A stretch of 64,000 nucleotides of DNA from Apoda limacodes. Lineage: Eukaryota; Arthropoda; Insecta; Lepidoptera; Limacodidae. Below, piece by piece: positions 31,758 through 42,310 of this stretch. The notes under the pieces are model-generated. The model did no database searches. It was not told the DNA's origin and saw nothing but the letters and a program-made list of their open reading frames with translations. Each line of letters starts with the position of its first letter. The stretch's first letter is position 1. The stretch is taken from assembly GCA_946406115.1 (NCBI GenBank), contig OX291544.1:35047521-35111520 (forward strand), in the 5' to 3' direction. Both the position numbers and the translations under genes were made by a program.

Positions 31758-33246
31758 TAACTCGCGGCGGCCGGAAAGGGATCAAAACTATGGTTTGATC
31801 GGGAATAAACAGTGGATCCTTCGGAGGGTCAATTAAATACACACAAAAAATTTGTTTACAAATGTTGAAGCGGTAGCCTTGTTTAGACGCCTTAATTTAA
31901 TATAAACGTTAATAAACCAAACACAAAAAGGTTTTTCAAAACAGGGTAAGACATGTCTGATCTCCAGGAACAGACATCGGCACAACCCGGATATGGAGTT
32001 GAAGAGGCGGCTAGCATCTCAACAAAGGTCGCGGTGATAAGAAACTCTTATCGAAGGAGCGGTATGTGCTTTAAATTGCACTATATGTTTACGGAACCCT
32101 ACGGCTAGTACATTGTCAAGTGCAATGTTTACTTAAATAAAACTTATTGTAAGTACGGACTCGACAGCGGCTTAAATTAAATATGAACTATCGGCGGATT
32201 ACCTACTATACGTAACGAATAATAAATAAAATAGAAAAAGGTTTATTAAAATAACCTAAGCTAATTCTGTAGCTTGAACACGGGATACCAACTTCGTGTG
32301 CTACGGGTAACTTCGACGGCGCGCGGTGCGTACGGAAGCAAATTGTAAGTAGGTAACTTACAGGTAGGAAAATAAAAATGTTCGAAGACGGATATTCGAA
32401 CTTATACGTATTAATTTTACGTTCTAATGTCAAGACGTTTCGGAAACTAATTTCGAACACAAATAAAACAACCAAGTAAACTGGTCCTTGTGTTTCGTAC
32501 ACGGAGCATTAGGACGGACGGTTGTAATAACAAAGTTTTAGTTTTACAAATAAAATAATCGACGGAGTAAGTGCGGTCACGCTAATACCTAGTTAGTGTA
32601 AGTAAGTACTTATCTATGTAATATATTGTAGGTACTTATCGGTGTACGCAAAAAAAACAGTTGCAAATACGGACAGAGTTTAAAAATAAGTTATCCGTTT
32701 CGGTGTGATGTGTACCTAAACAAACATATAAGTTACGCGGTGCGAAGTTATAAGTAGGTACACTACAATAGATAGGACTAAAATATATGTCTGCTTCAAC
32801 GCATTCCTACAACTTGGAATGTGTGAGAAACGATTACCGTATAACTACATATAGTTGGTAGTTAGACGGGTGTTTGTTTTTATATCGGTAAAGTAATATG
32901 TATGTACAATTAGTTCACAATTTTGTTTACGGATTTGAGTACGTAATCGGTACGGTTGATTGATGTTATAAATCAAATCAAAAAATGAAGTAAAAACTTA
33001 ATCCGAAGGTTTTAATATCAAAGCGGCAAAGTCGGGGGTTTCACATGTTAATTAACGGTTTATGCGGGCGGTTGAGATCGCGGAGTATAACTAGATAGTT
33101 TGATGTTTATATGCATCAAATATTAAACAAAATAAATAATAAAAACTTATTAGACAGTAAAAAATAATAAAAGATTTTAAATATTATCTGTAAAGACGGA
33201 GAGACATGAGCAATGCATGCGAGCGGTTAAAAAACGCGGCTTACAA
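31758..33246 (-). other. Long 3' non-coding part of element F
   Basis: About 1.5 kb between integrase and the 3' LTR with no recognisable protein. The 98-codon minus frame at 32206-32502 shows no domain. A clear polypurine tract is not visible beside the LTR. Confidence 0.6.
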
Positions 33247-34111
33247 CTACATAACTTGATAAAGGATAATGAAAATCAAAAACTTAATCAAAACTAAATT
33301 GTGACTTATACCTAAAGTAAATAAAACAAAAAATGTAAATGGAGCGGTGATTGAGCGGCGCGGGGTGAAGCGGTTTAGTTTAGGTTGCTGTTCGGGATTA
33401 GCCATCGGTGCCAGCAGGCTAGAGTTATTTGCTGAAGGCTTTGATAACGGGACAAGCAGAGGTTTTCGTATCGGCTCAGGCGGATTAAACTTCCACTGGA
33501 CGTTACGTTTACGGAACTCGTCATAAAACACGGCTTCATTGTCCAGAAAGAACTTATTAACTTCGGTTAAATATTTATTAGCGTTATTTAGTTCCTCGAT
33601 CGGAACGCATTAAAGCGGGTAGTCCACGGCGACTTACAAAGCGGGTGAAAGCGGCAATAAAAGCGTCAATAAAAGCGTCTACGGATAGGCTTGCGACGGC
33701 CTCCAAATGCACTGCCTTAATGGCAAGACAAACAAAAAACACATAAATATGCCGTAACGGAGCGAGCGGAGCGGAGTAAGCGGAGCGGAGTAAGCTTGAC
33801 TTTACAAGGTAGGGACCTGCAAAGTCGGTCGCGGTACCAGCAAAGACACGTGATACTTGCACGCGATCAATAGGCAAATCGCTCATTAGCGGTGGCTGTG
33901 AAATAGCACTAAAGCGGTGGCATGTAACACAACGATGCAATACTCTAGACACTTGACGTCGTATAGAAGTGATCCAAAATTCCTGTCTTAGGACAGCAAT
34001 TAAAGCATTAGGTGCGGCATGACAGTGTTGTCTGTGATAGTGTTCGATGAGTAGGTATGTAAACCGGTGCTCCTTAGGTAAAAGCATCGGGTGTCGGGTA
34101 TCATAAGACAA
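33247..34111 (-). pseudogene. pol: Element F integrase
   Basis: Frame 34111-33584 (175 aa) has the zinc-binding domain (YLLIEHYHRQHCHAAPNAL, LHRCVTCHRF) and the core with TDFAGPYLVKSS (first Asp), AIKAVHLEAVASLS and RSDRG (second Asp). A shift follows and frame 33531-33247 gives FYDEFRKRNVQWKFNPP. The Glu-bearing part after WKFNPP is missing, so the enzyme looks inactive. Confidence 0.83.
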
Positions 34112-34134
34112 CAGTGATTGTTTGAGGCGACCTC

Positions 34135-35475
34135 CTACGCGGATAATGTTATCGGTATCGTTAATAAATCGAGTTTTTGTAACGATGTGCGGACGGCTTT
34201 ACCCTTTTGTATAAGTTGTATCTCGGGAACAAAGGCGGTACATTGTACAAATTTAACAAAATATTGTTTAGCGGCGCGTGTTTCATCCACAGTTAGGTAT
34301 TTTAAACGAACACGGTGTTCATGTTTCGATTTAACGTTGTGAATAAATCTAAGTACGTTCGCGGTAATATTTATTAACTTTGTGTTTTTTGTTCCGTCTG
34401 CGGTGAGGGGTCCTCTCCCTCTCACGGTAGATGGGCTGAGGCGCGAATGTGACACGTCCTTCACACGGTGACGTACGCGGTGACGTACGAGGTGATGTAC
34501 GCGGTGATGTATGTGGTGATGAGTGCTAGCTCGCGGATCAGACCTATTTTTGGTGTGGGACCTCCACGCAGACGGGTACTGCGATATAATTAAACTGCGG
34601 TGAGTTTGGCGAGTTCGGTGTTTTGAAGAACACCATCTATAAATTTCGGCTATCGGAGCCCACGAGGGGCGTTGCGTGGTACTCATAGTCATAGCTAATT
34701 GCTTGGAGCCGGGGGGCATGTGCAACGCGGAGTCGCAATGGTTGCAACAGCTCGTTTGTTGCGAGCGTACTGCGGACGGAACGGTTCGGTATGCTGTGTA
34801 AGTACAGCTCGGTGCGGCTTGTCGGACTAGATCGGGGTGTCGAGCGGGATTTAAATCGGAGTACTGGTTGCACCCACGTAATGTGTGCAACGTTGAGTTG
34901 CAAAAGTTGCAACCGTGTCTTGGTTGCATTCGTGCTGCTGACGGGCGGTACAAATCTGACGGGTGACGGATCGGCGTGACGGATGGACGATCGGACTGAC
35001 GGGCGGATCGCGTGACAGACGGACGATCGGGTTCAGTAAGACTGACGGGATCGGTTGTCTTCGGTTTATCGTCGGACAACGGTGGTGCTATATGCGCGAT
35101 ATGCTCGTGGTCTCGCGGAGGAGGAGTCTCGGTCGGCGATAGCGGAGATGGGTCGGTAGGACGGACAGGTTCGACGGAAACCGTAATTTGGTCGGTGGGT
35201 TTCAGGACAACTTCATTTGAATGCATCGCATTCCTTATCTCCATATCCAACATGAAACTATGCATGTTTGAAAACCGGGTACGGTAGATGCCGAGGTCGG
35301 TATCCCCGAGATTACAAATCAGGTCCGTATAGGCGGCCTCTAATTTGGTAAAATGCCTAAAGAAAATCCTTTCTGCAAAGGCTATCGCGGTTGCGGTTTT
35401 GGCGGCTCGGATCTCGTCACGGACTTCACTTAGAAGCTCGTGCCTTATGTTAAACGTGGCTACGCACTTCAACAT
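34135..35475 (-). pseudogene. gag: Element F gag fused to integrase N-terminus
   Basis: 446-aa open frame. Residues 1-100 are an alpha-helical gag-like N-terminus (ITEY-free, with FRHFTKLEAAYTDL). A Pro/Arg/Asp-rich region with two Cys-rich clusters (CNFC, CCNHC) follows. The last ~80 residues (FIHNVKSKHEHRVRLKYL, ETRAAKQYFVKFVQ) are the lead-in to BEL/Pao integrase. Protease, reverse transcriptase and RNase H, normally between these, have been deleted, giving an in-frame fusion that stops just before 34111. Confidence 0.8.
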
Positions 35476-35739
35476 TTTATAAAATCAAATTATGGACAAA
35501 CAAATAAATATAGATAACTCGGATAAAAGTTAATTGAGCGGAATAAAATAAATCGGGGGGTAGGTAAGTACGTCACTGTTACCGTTACGGTCGTAGCGTC
35601 CAGTTAGTCGATTCAGCGTAATCAGCGGTCGGGTTTCTGTCGCTATGCCTCACAGCATTCAGCGACTCAGCGGCTCAGCGGCTGTCGCGCTTGAAAGCGA
35701 CGTGCGGTGTCGGCGTGACCTTAGCAGGACGCCTCGTGG

Positions 35740-36030
35740 TTTTAACGGCGGCAACGTGGTTTGGCGGGAACGCGTGGTTTCGGCGGCAACGGCGGCGTAG
35801 TTTTGGGGGCTGCGTGGTTTCGGCGGCAACGGTTTGGGGGGCCGCGTGGTTTCGGCGGCAATGGCGTGGTTTCGGCGGCAACGGCGTGTTTTCGGCGGCA
35901 ATGGCGTGATTTAGTGGGACCACGTGGGTTCGGCGGCAGCAGCGTGGTTTTGCGGGGCCGTGTGGTATCAGCGGCGTGGTTTTGCGGACCGCGTGGTTTC
36001 GGCGGCAACGGCGTGGCCTTTAGGTAGCGG
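35740..36030. repeat. GC-rich minisatellite in the element F leader
   Basis: Irregular units of about 18-30 bp built on GTGGTTTCGGCGGCAACGGC. Several overlapping reading frames on both strands arise from the repeat and are not genes. It lies between the primer site and gag. Confidence 0.85.
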
Positions 36031-36130
36031 GTGCTGCTGATGCGCACGTAGTCGTATAGCAGATGCGGATGCGGATGCGGATGGTCCAGTGATGGTGGCC
36101 CTCTTGGCTTCTCTTCCAGGACGATCCCAC

Positions 36131-36149
36131 GATCTCGGTGGGACCTCCA
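36131..36149 (-). promoter_or_regulatory. Primer-binding site of element F (tRNA-Gln)
   Basis: Plus strand GATCTCGGTGGGACCTCCA, four bases from the LTR. It equals the T-arm and acceptor end of glutamine tRNA (UUG) as I recall that sequence, apart from the first base or two. This fixes the minus orientation of the element. Confidence 0.75.
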
Positions 36150-36153
36150 AAAA

Positions 36154-36709
36154 TGTGCGCGGAATCGGGCGTCAGTTCAATTGTTTCCGCGCAGATAGGA
36201 TGCGGAGAGAGAGGTGCAGCGGTTGCTGTAGCGGATGGCGGTTGGATGTGTCGGTTCTGTTTCGGAGATAGGTCTTGATGTTGGAGCTAACACACAAGTA
36301 AATAGTACATCGTATTGCGGTATCGGTATTTATTCGGCTATGGTTCTTCTATAATTTTATATGGTCTGTATTATAATAACACACGCGGTGTCGCGGTGCG
36401 TCTTCGGCAAGCGGGGCGGGGGGCGCTTCAGTGCGCGCGGTGCGTTCGTGACGGCTAGCTTGGTACAACTGTCTGTCGATGCAGCGGGCGGCTTGCAAGG
36501 CGCTGGCGGCCTTGGGTACCTTTCCATCGTAGGTGTCGGTGTCGGTATGGTCACGTAGTCTTGTACATTGGGTCCCGTAGAATTATGTCAGTTATATATA
36601 ACGTACGGTCGGTAGTCGGGTGTAGGGAATTTATTTATTTATAATATAGGTATAAAGGAAAATAAGAAAATATATGCGAGCAAATTCGAGGGGCGAATTT
36701 TAGCGAACA
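36154..36709 (-). mobile_element. 5' LTR of element F
   Basis: 556 bp, TGTGCGCGG to GCGAACA, followed by CTTAT. Confidence 0.93.
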
Positions 36710-36746
36710 CTTATACTTGAATAATATTAAATTAAAATTATCCAAA

Positions 36747-37265
36747 ATGCCTAAAGACGATACCACTACCACTCCAACAATGGACATGAATATTCTGACT
36801 CAATTTATCCAGAAATTTGACTGTTGTAGAGAACAGCTTAATCCATTCATAACAAACTGGAGGCATACAATGGGGCTGGCAAATGTTTGGCAAAAGGATA
36901 ATTTACTAAAATTAATTTTATGCAAAATGGAAGGCAAGGCACAAACTGCTTGTGCCATTAAAGAATTTGACAATTGGTCACAATTAGAAGAGTTTCTCAA
37001 AACCCAGTTTGGGGAACGCAAACATTACCCACATTTGCTATCCGACTTGCAGGATTGCAGACAAACCCGCGACGAAACGGTTAACCAATTTTCCCTTAGA
37101 ATAGAAACTTGTCTTGCAAAATTGATAACCGAAATAAATATTTCCTTACCTACACAAAAGAAGGGAGAGATCTCGGGAAGAGTCGGCGCAATGCAAGATC
37201 TCGCATTGGACACATTCGTAACAGGACTCAACCCCAAAATAGCTAATAAGATGCCGCGACCCTGA
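36747..37265 (+). pseudogene. gag: Copy B gag capsid part
   Basis: From the Met at 36747 (MPKDDTTTTP; context AAAATGCC) to a TGA at 37263-37265. Same motifs as in copy A (CCREQLNPFI, FDNWSQLEEFL, FGERKHYPHL). The frame that leads to the nucleocapsid is shifted, exactly as in copy A. Resumes directly after element F. Confidence 0.86.
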
Positions 37266-37328
37266 AAGCTTAAGCGAAGCAGTTAGTTAGAGGAAAAAAT
37301 CCTACTAAGTCTAGAAAAACGGAATCCA

Positions 37329-37685
37329 ATGTCAAATATGCCTAATAACAATGATCAAAACCGAAATCGCTTTCCAGCGGAAAGAAATCCCGCTAATAGA
37401 CCCGCCCGCTTCAATACTCCAAGGCAACCTTCTCTGACACCCTTTAGAAACAATAATGACAATAACACAATCTTCTGCAGGTATTGCAAGTATCCCGGTC
37501 ACACGATCGAAAACTGTAGGAAAAGAGAGTTCAATAATCGATTTAGGAACTCTGACCCAAATCAACCTTCCTCGTCTGGCTACAGAGGTAGACCAAACGT
37601 ACCGCGTGTAAATTTTATTGAAAATCCATATCCCGATTACCAATCCCGCGACGAACCGGATCACGAAACCCCAAAAAACGAATAA
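37329..37685 (+). pseudogene. gag: Copy B nucleocapsid with zinc knuckle
   Basis: 118 codons with CRYCKYPGHTIENCRKRE, Asn/Arg-rich. One substitution from copy A (ETPKNE/EIPKNE). Overlaps the protease frame. Confidence 0.85.
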
Positions 37686-38634
37686 TTGTCTCGTGCGACA
37701 CCCGCAAACGACTCAAAGGGATGACAGGTTATGGGTCCCCGTCTCCTTTAAAACAACTCTGTCTCAAACAAGCCCTCTAAACCCGAACATTTCTAAATCC
37801 ACTGTATCCATTTCAAAAGCTCTAAACAGACCACTACATGGTTATCCACAGAGCCACTTTTCCACTTCTGTAAATAACAAAATAGCTCCGCAACAAGGAT
37901 GCTCGCCAAACCCTAATATTTCTATATCCTCTGTATCTGTTCCTCGATCCTACATTAACCAAAGAACGAAATCAAACACCGTTGTACCAAATCCAAACCT
38001 GAAACCCATCTCTAATCCAGAATCAAATAACAAACACCCATGCTCTACTATATCTAGCGGAATAATAAACGCTACATTTACTATCACTCCAAAAACACGT
38101 ACTAGTGCCACGGTCTCTGCTTCAGATGCCATTTCTCAAACTACCGAACTTATAGAAACGATTACACCCCATATCAAATCAAGTTACGCTGAAGCAACCG
38201 CTATAGGAAAACGAGCCTCGGTAGCTACAAATTTGGAAGCACCTACCAATTCTTCAAGCGCATCTGAAACAATCCCTGATTTAGAGGTCTACGAAATAAC
38301 CTGCGACCCTTCCAAAATGTTACTCCCACACGTGTTACTCCATTCCTCTGTATCTTCTGTACCTCTCTCATTAATAGTTGATTCAGGCTCCTCCGTCAGT
38401 CTACTAAAGGAGTCATGTATACAAAAGCAGCCTACGCTCAACAAGAAGCCAATAAACCTCAAGGGTATTGATCCGACAGAAGAATCGACCAAAACCGTTG
38501 GCCATTTTCTCTTAAAACTCCACATATTTGACCACTCTACCAAACACATCTCGCACAAGTTCCATGTAATCTCTGACATAAACCTACCAAATGATGGCAT
38601 AATAGGCACAGACCTACTGAACAAATTCGGATGA
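37618..38634 (+). pseudogene. pol: Copy B spacer and aspartic protease
   Basis: 338 codons: Ser/Thr/Pro/Asn-rich spacer (to about residue 240), then LIVDSGSSVSLL (active site) and IIGTDLLNKFG. It ends in a TGA where copy A has a Cys codon, so the pol frame is cut here. It would cleave Gag-Pol. Confidence 0.85.
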
Positions 38635-39555
38635 AACATCGACACCTTACGAATAGGCAAGACAGAACTGAAACTCCATTTTTGCGAACCTACCTATATA
38701 ATTCCTGCTAGAACTGAAACCATTATAGAGTGTTCCGTTTCAAACCCATCCGAAACCGTGCTTATAGCTAACTGTATAGCTCGTGTCAAAAGAAACAAAC
38801 GAATAAACATATCGATTGTGACTCTAAAATCCAATCTAAATCTCGTACTCACCGCTTTCAACCCAGACGCATTTAGCAACATTCCAAATGAACATGAAAT
38901 CAAAAACCTAGACGAAAGGCAAAATTCGGTTCAACGGACTCAACGGGTCCTTGAACAACTACACGTATCATATTTCAACTCAGAGGAAATCGATGCTCTT
39001 TTCCAAGTATGCTCCGACTATTCCGATATATTCCATCTCCCTAGCGAAAAACTCTCTTATAACACTGCTATGAAGCACGACATCAAAACGACATCCGACG
39101 TCCCGATCCATACAAAATCTTACAGATTCCCTGAAATCCATAAGACTGAAGTAAAGAAACAAATAAAACAAATGCTCGAGCAGAACATTATAACACCTTC
39201 TAATTCTCCCTGGTCCTCCCCTATCTGGGTAGTTCCGAAAAAGATCGGCGCTTCTGGGGTTCAACAATGGAGAGTAGTAATAGACTACCGGAAGCTTAAT
39301 GACGTGACCATCGGAGACACCTATCCTATTCCTCAAATAGCAGAAATCCTTGACCAACTCGGTAACAGTAAATACTTCTCCTTTCTGGATCTCTCCTCTG
39401 GATTTCACCAAATTTTAGTAAATGAAACGGATGCTTCAAAAACTGCTTTCAATATACTGGAGGGACACTTCCAATTTAACCGTATGCCCTTCGGATTAAA
39501 GAACGCGCCTTCCACCTTTCAGAGATTGATGAACACAGCACTTTCAGGTCTCTAG
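38635..39555 (+). pseudogene. pol: Copy B reverse transcriptase, first part
   Basis: Same frame family continues (open from 38758, 265 codons): linker, SPWSSPIWVVPKKI, VVIDYRKLND, FLDLSSGFHQI (first catalytic Asp) and MPFGLKNAPSTFQRLMNTA. A TAG at 39553-39555 replaces a Gln codon just before the YLDD motif. Confidence 0.87.
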
Positions 39556-40566
39556 GGTGCCCGTTGCTACGTATACTTAGATGATATCGTCTGTTACAGT
39601 TACGATCTTAACTCTCACATCACCAATTTGACCACCATCTTCCAAAGGCTCAGAGATTTCAATCTCAAGCTTCAACCGGACAAGTGCGAGTTTTTTAGAC
39701 GAGAAGTCGCATACCTAGAACAGTTAATCACCGAACAAGGTGTAAAACCAAATCCCGATAAAGTCAAGGCGGTCACCCATTTTCCCATTCTAAGGTCTCC
39801 AAAAGACGTAAAATCATTCCTAGGACTTGTCTCGTACTATCGCCGTTTCATTCCTGAATTTTCTAAAATCGCGAAACCCTTGACTAACTTACTGAAGAAA
39901 GACACGACATTTAACTGGGAGAACCAGCAACAACTTGCGTTTGACCGACTCAAACAAACACTCACCTCTGCTCCTCTCTTAACCTACCCAGATTTTACAA
40001 AACTCCTCACTTGTGACACTTCTAACTACGCGTTAGGTGCCGTTTTGTCTCAAGGGCCTGTTGGTAAAGACAAACCAATAGCATATGCATCTCTCAATAA
40101 AAGCGAATGCTCGTACTCAACTACTGCAACTAGCCTACTAGCCATTCTATTCGGCTGTAAAACATTCCGCCCATATCTCTTTGGCCGAAAGTTTCAAATT
40201 ATCACTGATCATAGACCTCTCAGCTGGCTGTTTAACCACAAAGACCCTAGTAGTAAAATACAAAGATGGAGACTTAAACTCGAAGAGTTCGACTATGAAA
40301 TAACTTACCTTAAAGGAAAATTAAACGCCGCTGCTGATGCAGTCTCTCGATTTCCTGTAAACCCTATCTACCCAAATAATGATCGCGAGCCAGGAGACGA
40401 GTTTCTAGATTTAGTCGATCTCGACCTAAACGATAACGACCTCGCCTTCGCCACTAGAAGATCCATTATCTACTACAGACTTACCTGTTATCCCGACGCC
40501 TTCCACCTCCGGACAAAATCTGGAACCACAAGCTACCTTACCCAGTGTACTGAACTCTCCGACTGA
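39556..40566 (+). pseudogene. pol: Copy B reverse transcriptase end and RNase H
   Basis: Begins ARCYVYLDDIVCYS (catalytic DD) and runs open from 39628 for 312 codons: FLGLVSYYRRFIPEF, TCDTSNYALGAVLSQ, TDHRPLSWLF and NAAADAVSR. The RNase H Glu motif reads TTATSLLA as in copy A, against TTEKELLA in copy C. A small deletion and frame change occur near 40443. Confidence 0.87.
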
Positions 40567-41113
40567 CCTTACACCACCTCAAGAACAATTCGACCCACAA
40601 TACCTACTAAACTTACCAGCAGACGTCAACACACCCCGCTCCGATCCCGAACCACCACAAAACCTGGAACAAATACTAAACAACGATGACTACACTATCT
40701 TCCTAAAGGACATGACTAACAAAGACAAGAACTTTAATACTGACCTGAGAGAATATAACGAAGACTTAACTAAAAACACTTGTAAGACTATCCTAATCCC
40801 AACCTCCATAGATATGGACGAGACAAACCCGTACATCCAAAACTTGTTACAGAGCGTTGATTCCTCAGAAGAGATTCAAAACTGTGAAAAGGAATTATAT
40901 TCATTCAAAGAAATCCAAGCTAACAACAGAACCTGGTATCTTCTCTTTACAAAGGTACACCATTTTGATGAATCGTCATATAAAGAAATATTTGAAACCA
41001 TCAAGTCAATCAGAAACCAACTAGTCCAAAACGAAAATGTCCTTGAGATTGCTATTTCCGACTTTAAAAATCCCTTTGACAAACATTCCTTTATGAAAAT
41101 TCACAACATCCTA
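40567..41113 (+). pseudogene. pol: Copy B pol linker
   Basis: Acidic linker before integrase, open as 40712-41197 (the last part belongs to the LINE-2 tail). It matches 6728-7273 of copy A (LKDMTNKDKNFNTDLREY). No known domain. Confidence 0.75.
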
Positions 41114-41316
41114 AGTTGTGGAATGAGCTCCCTGCCAAGGTATTCCGTAAGGACTACAGTATGGAGTTCTTCAAGAAAGAAGTTATTAGATTTCTGAAGG
41201 GTCGGCAACGCGCAAGTGTTGCAAGCGTCCATAGGCTACGGTGACCGCTTACCATCAGGCGGGCCGTAAGCTTGTTTGCCACCTTAGTGGTATAAAAAAA
41301 AAAAAAAAAAAAAACT
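41114..41316 (+). mobile_element. LINE-2, severely 5'-truncated copy
   Basis: Only the last ~200 bp of LINE-2 (LWNELPAKVFRKDYSMEFF onward, 3' UTR, A run of about 20). It interrupts copy B between CATCCTAA and CTTACC, which are adjacent in copy A. It lacks a few codons (SDTPG) present in the full copy. Confidence 0.9.
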
Positions 41317-42244
41317 TACCTTTTCCATAATACTAACATCAAAGTAAAAATATACCATAACAGCATCATTTTTCCCACTCCAACTGAAATAAAACGAATC
41401 CTATCCGAAAATCACGACATACCCGTCGCGGGACATCTTGGGTCCTCTCGCATGCTAAAGAGAATCCAAGAAAAGTATTATTGGAAAGGAATGCGCACAG
41501 ATATCGAAAATCACGTGAAGAAATGTACCTCGTGTCAAGAAAACAAATCATATAGACGCCTCAACAGAGCACCCATGCAGATCACCACAACGTCCACATC
41601 CCCTTTCCAACGCGTATCTCTAGATATCGTAGGGCCCCTTCCAGAATCAGAAACCCCCAAACTGTTCCTTCCTCAAAATAAAACAATTATGGTCCTCTCC
41701 TTATCACCCTCAAACCCAGGGAGCTCTTGGGCGGAGCCATTTAACTCTTAAAGAATATCTTAAATCTTTTGTAAATCTAAACCAAGATAACTGGCCAAGA
41801 TACGTCTACACAGCGATACTAGCCTATAATACAAATATCCATTCCACTACAAACTTTTCACCTCATGAATTACTATTCGGCCACAAACCCTACATCCCAG
41901 ATTCAATCTTTGACTCCGCACCAGATGCCACATATCCCGAATACATTAAGATGCTTCAGCATAGGTTAAAACTATCCCGAGACAAACCTTTAGAAAACAT
42001 AAACAGTTCAAAGGAAAAATCAAAAAACTATTATGACTCGCGTTCCCGTCCTGTTACCTACAAAACCGGTGATTACGTGTACCTTAAGAATCACCTCCGC
42101 CTGAGAAAAGCCTTATCTCCTTTATGGAAAGGGCCCTACAAAATAACAAAAGTCCACGGTAACAATACACTATCATTGCAAATAAACAGACGACAAGTAA
42201 AACATCATTTCGACCAAGTCAAGCCCGCAACCACTGAAATATAA
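41317..42244 (+). pseudogene. pol: Copy B integrase
   Basis: Zinc domain (HLGSSRMLKRIQEKYYWKG, CTSCQENK), then first catalytic Asp in SLDIVGPLP. As in copy A, the middle of the core with the second Asp is missing after LFLPQ and the frame is shifted. The resumed frame (41690-42244) has SPYHPQTQG-like residues with Gly for the catalytic Glu, HELLFGHKPYIP, and a C-terminal domain (PVTYKTGDYVYLKN, LWKGPYKITKV) ending at the stop near 42242. Confidence 0.87.
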
Positions 42245-42310
42245 TAAATTATTATTTTTACGCGTAATCATGCACTTAGAATAAGGCCTCTAATAGCTAT
42301 AAAATACCCG

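Larger units (their letters stand above)
31202..36709 (-). mobile_element. BEL/Pao element F, young internal-deletion derivative
   Basis: Inserted in the leader of copy B with a 5-bp target duplication. LTRs are 556 bp each and differ at only two positions. Primer site for tRNA-Gln, a GC-rich minisatellite leader, a gag frame fused to integrase, the rest of integrase, and a long non-coding 3' part. Protease, reverse transcriptase and RNase H are absent, so it must have been copied with enzymes from another element. Confidence 0.9.

Noticed and set aside
36131..36149. A tRNA-Gln gene fragment.
   Set aside because: Only the 3' end of a tRNA is matched and it sits next to an LTR, so it is a primer-binding site.
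35659..36150. Multiple repeat-rich proteins on both strands in the element F leader.
   Set aside because: All frames follow from the GC-rich minisatellite unit and none has a conserved domain.
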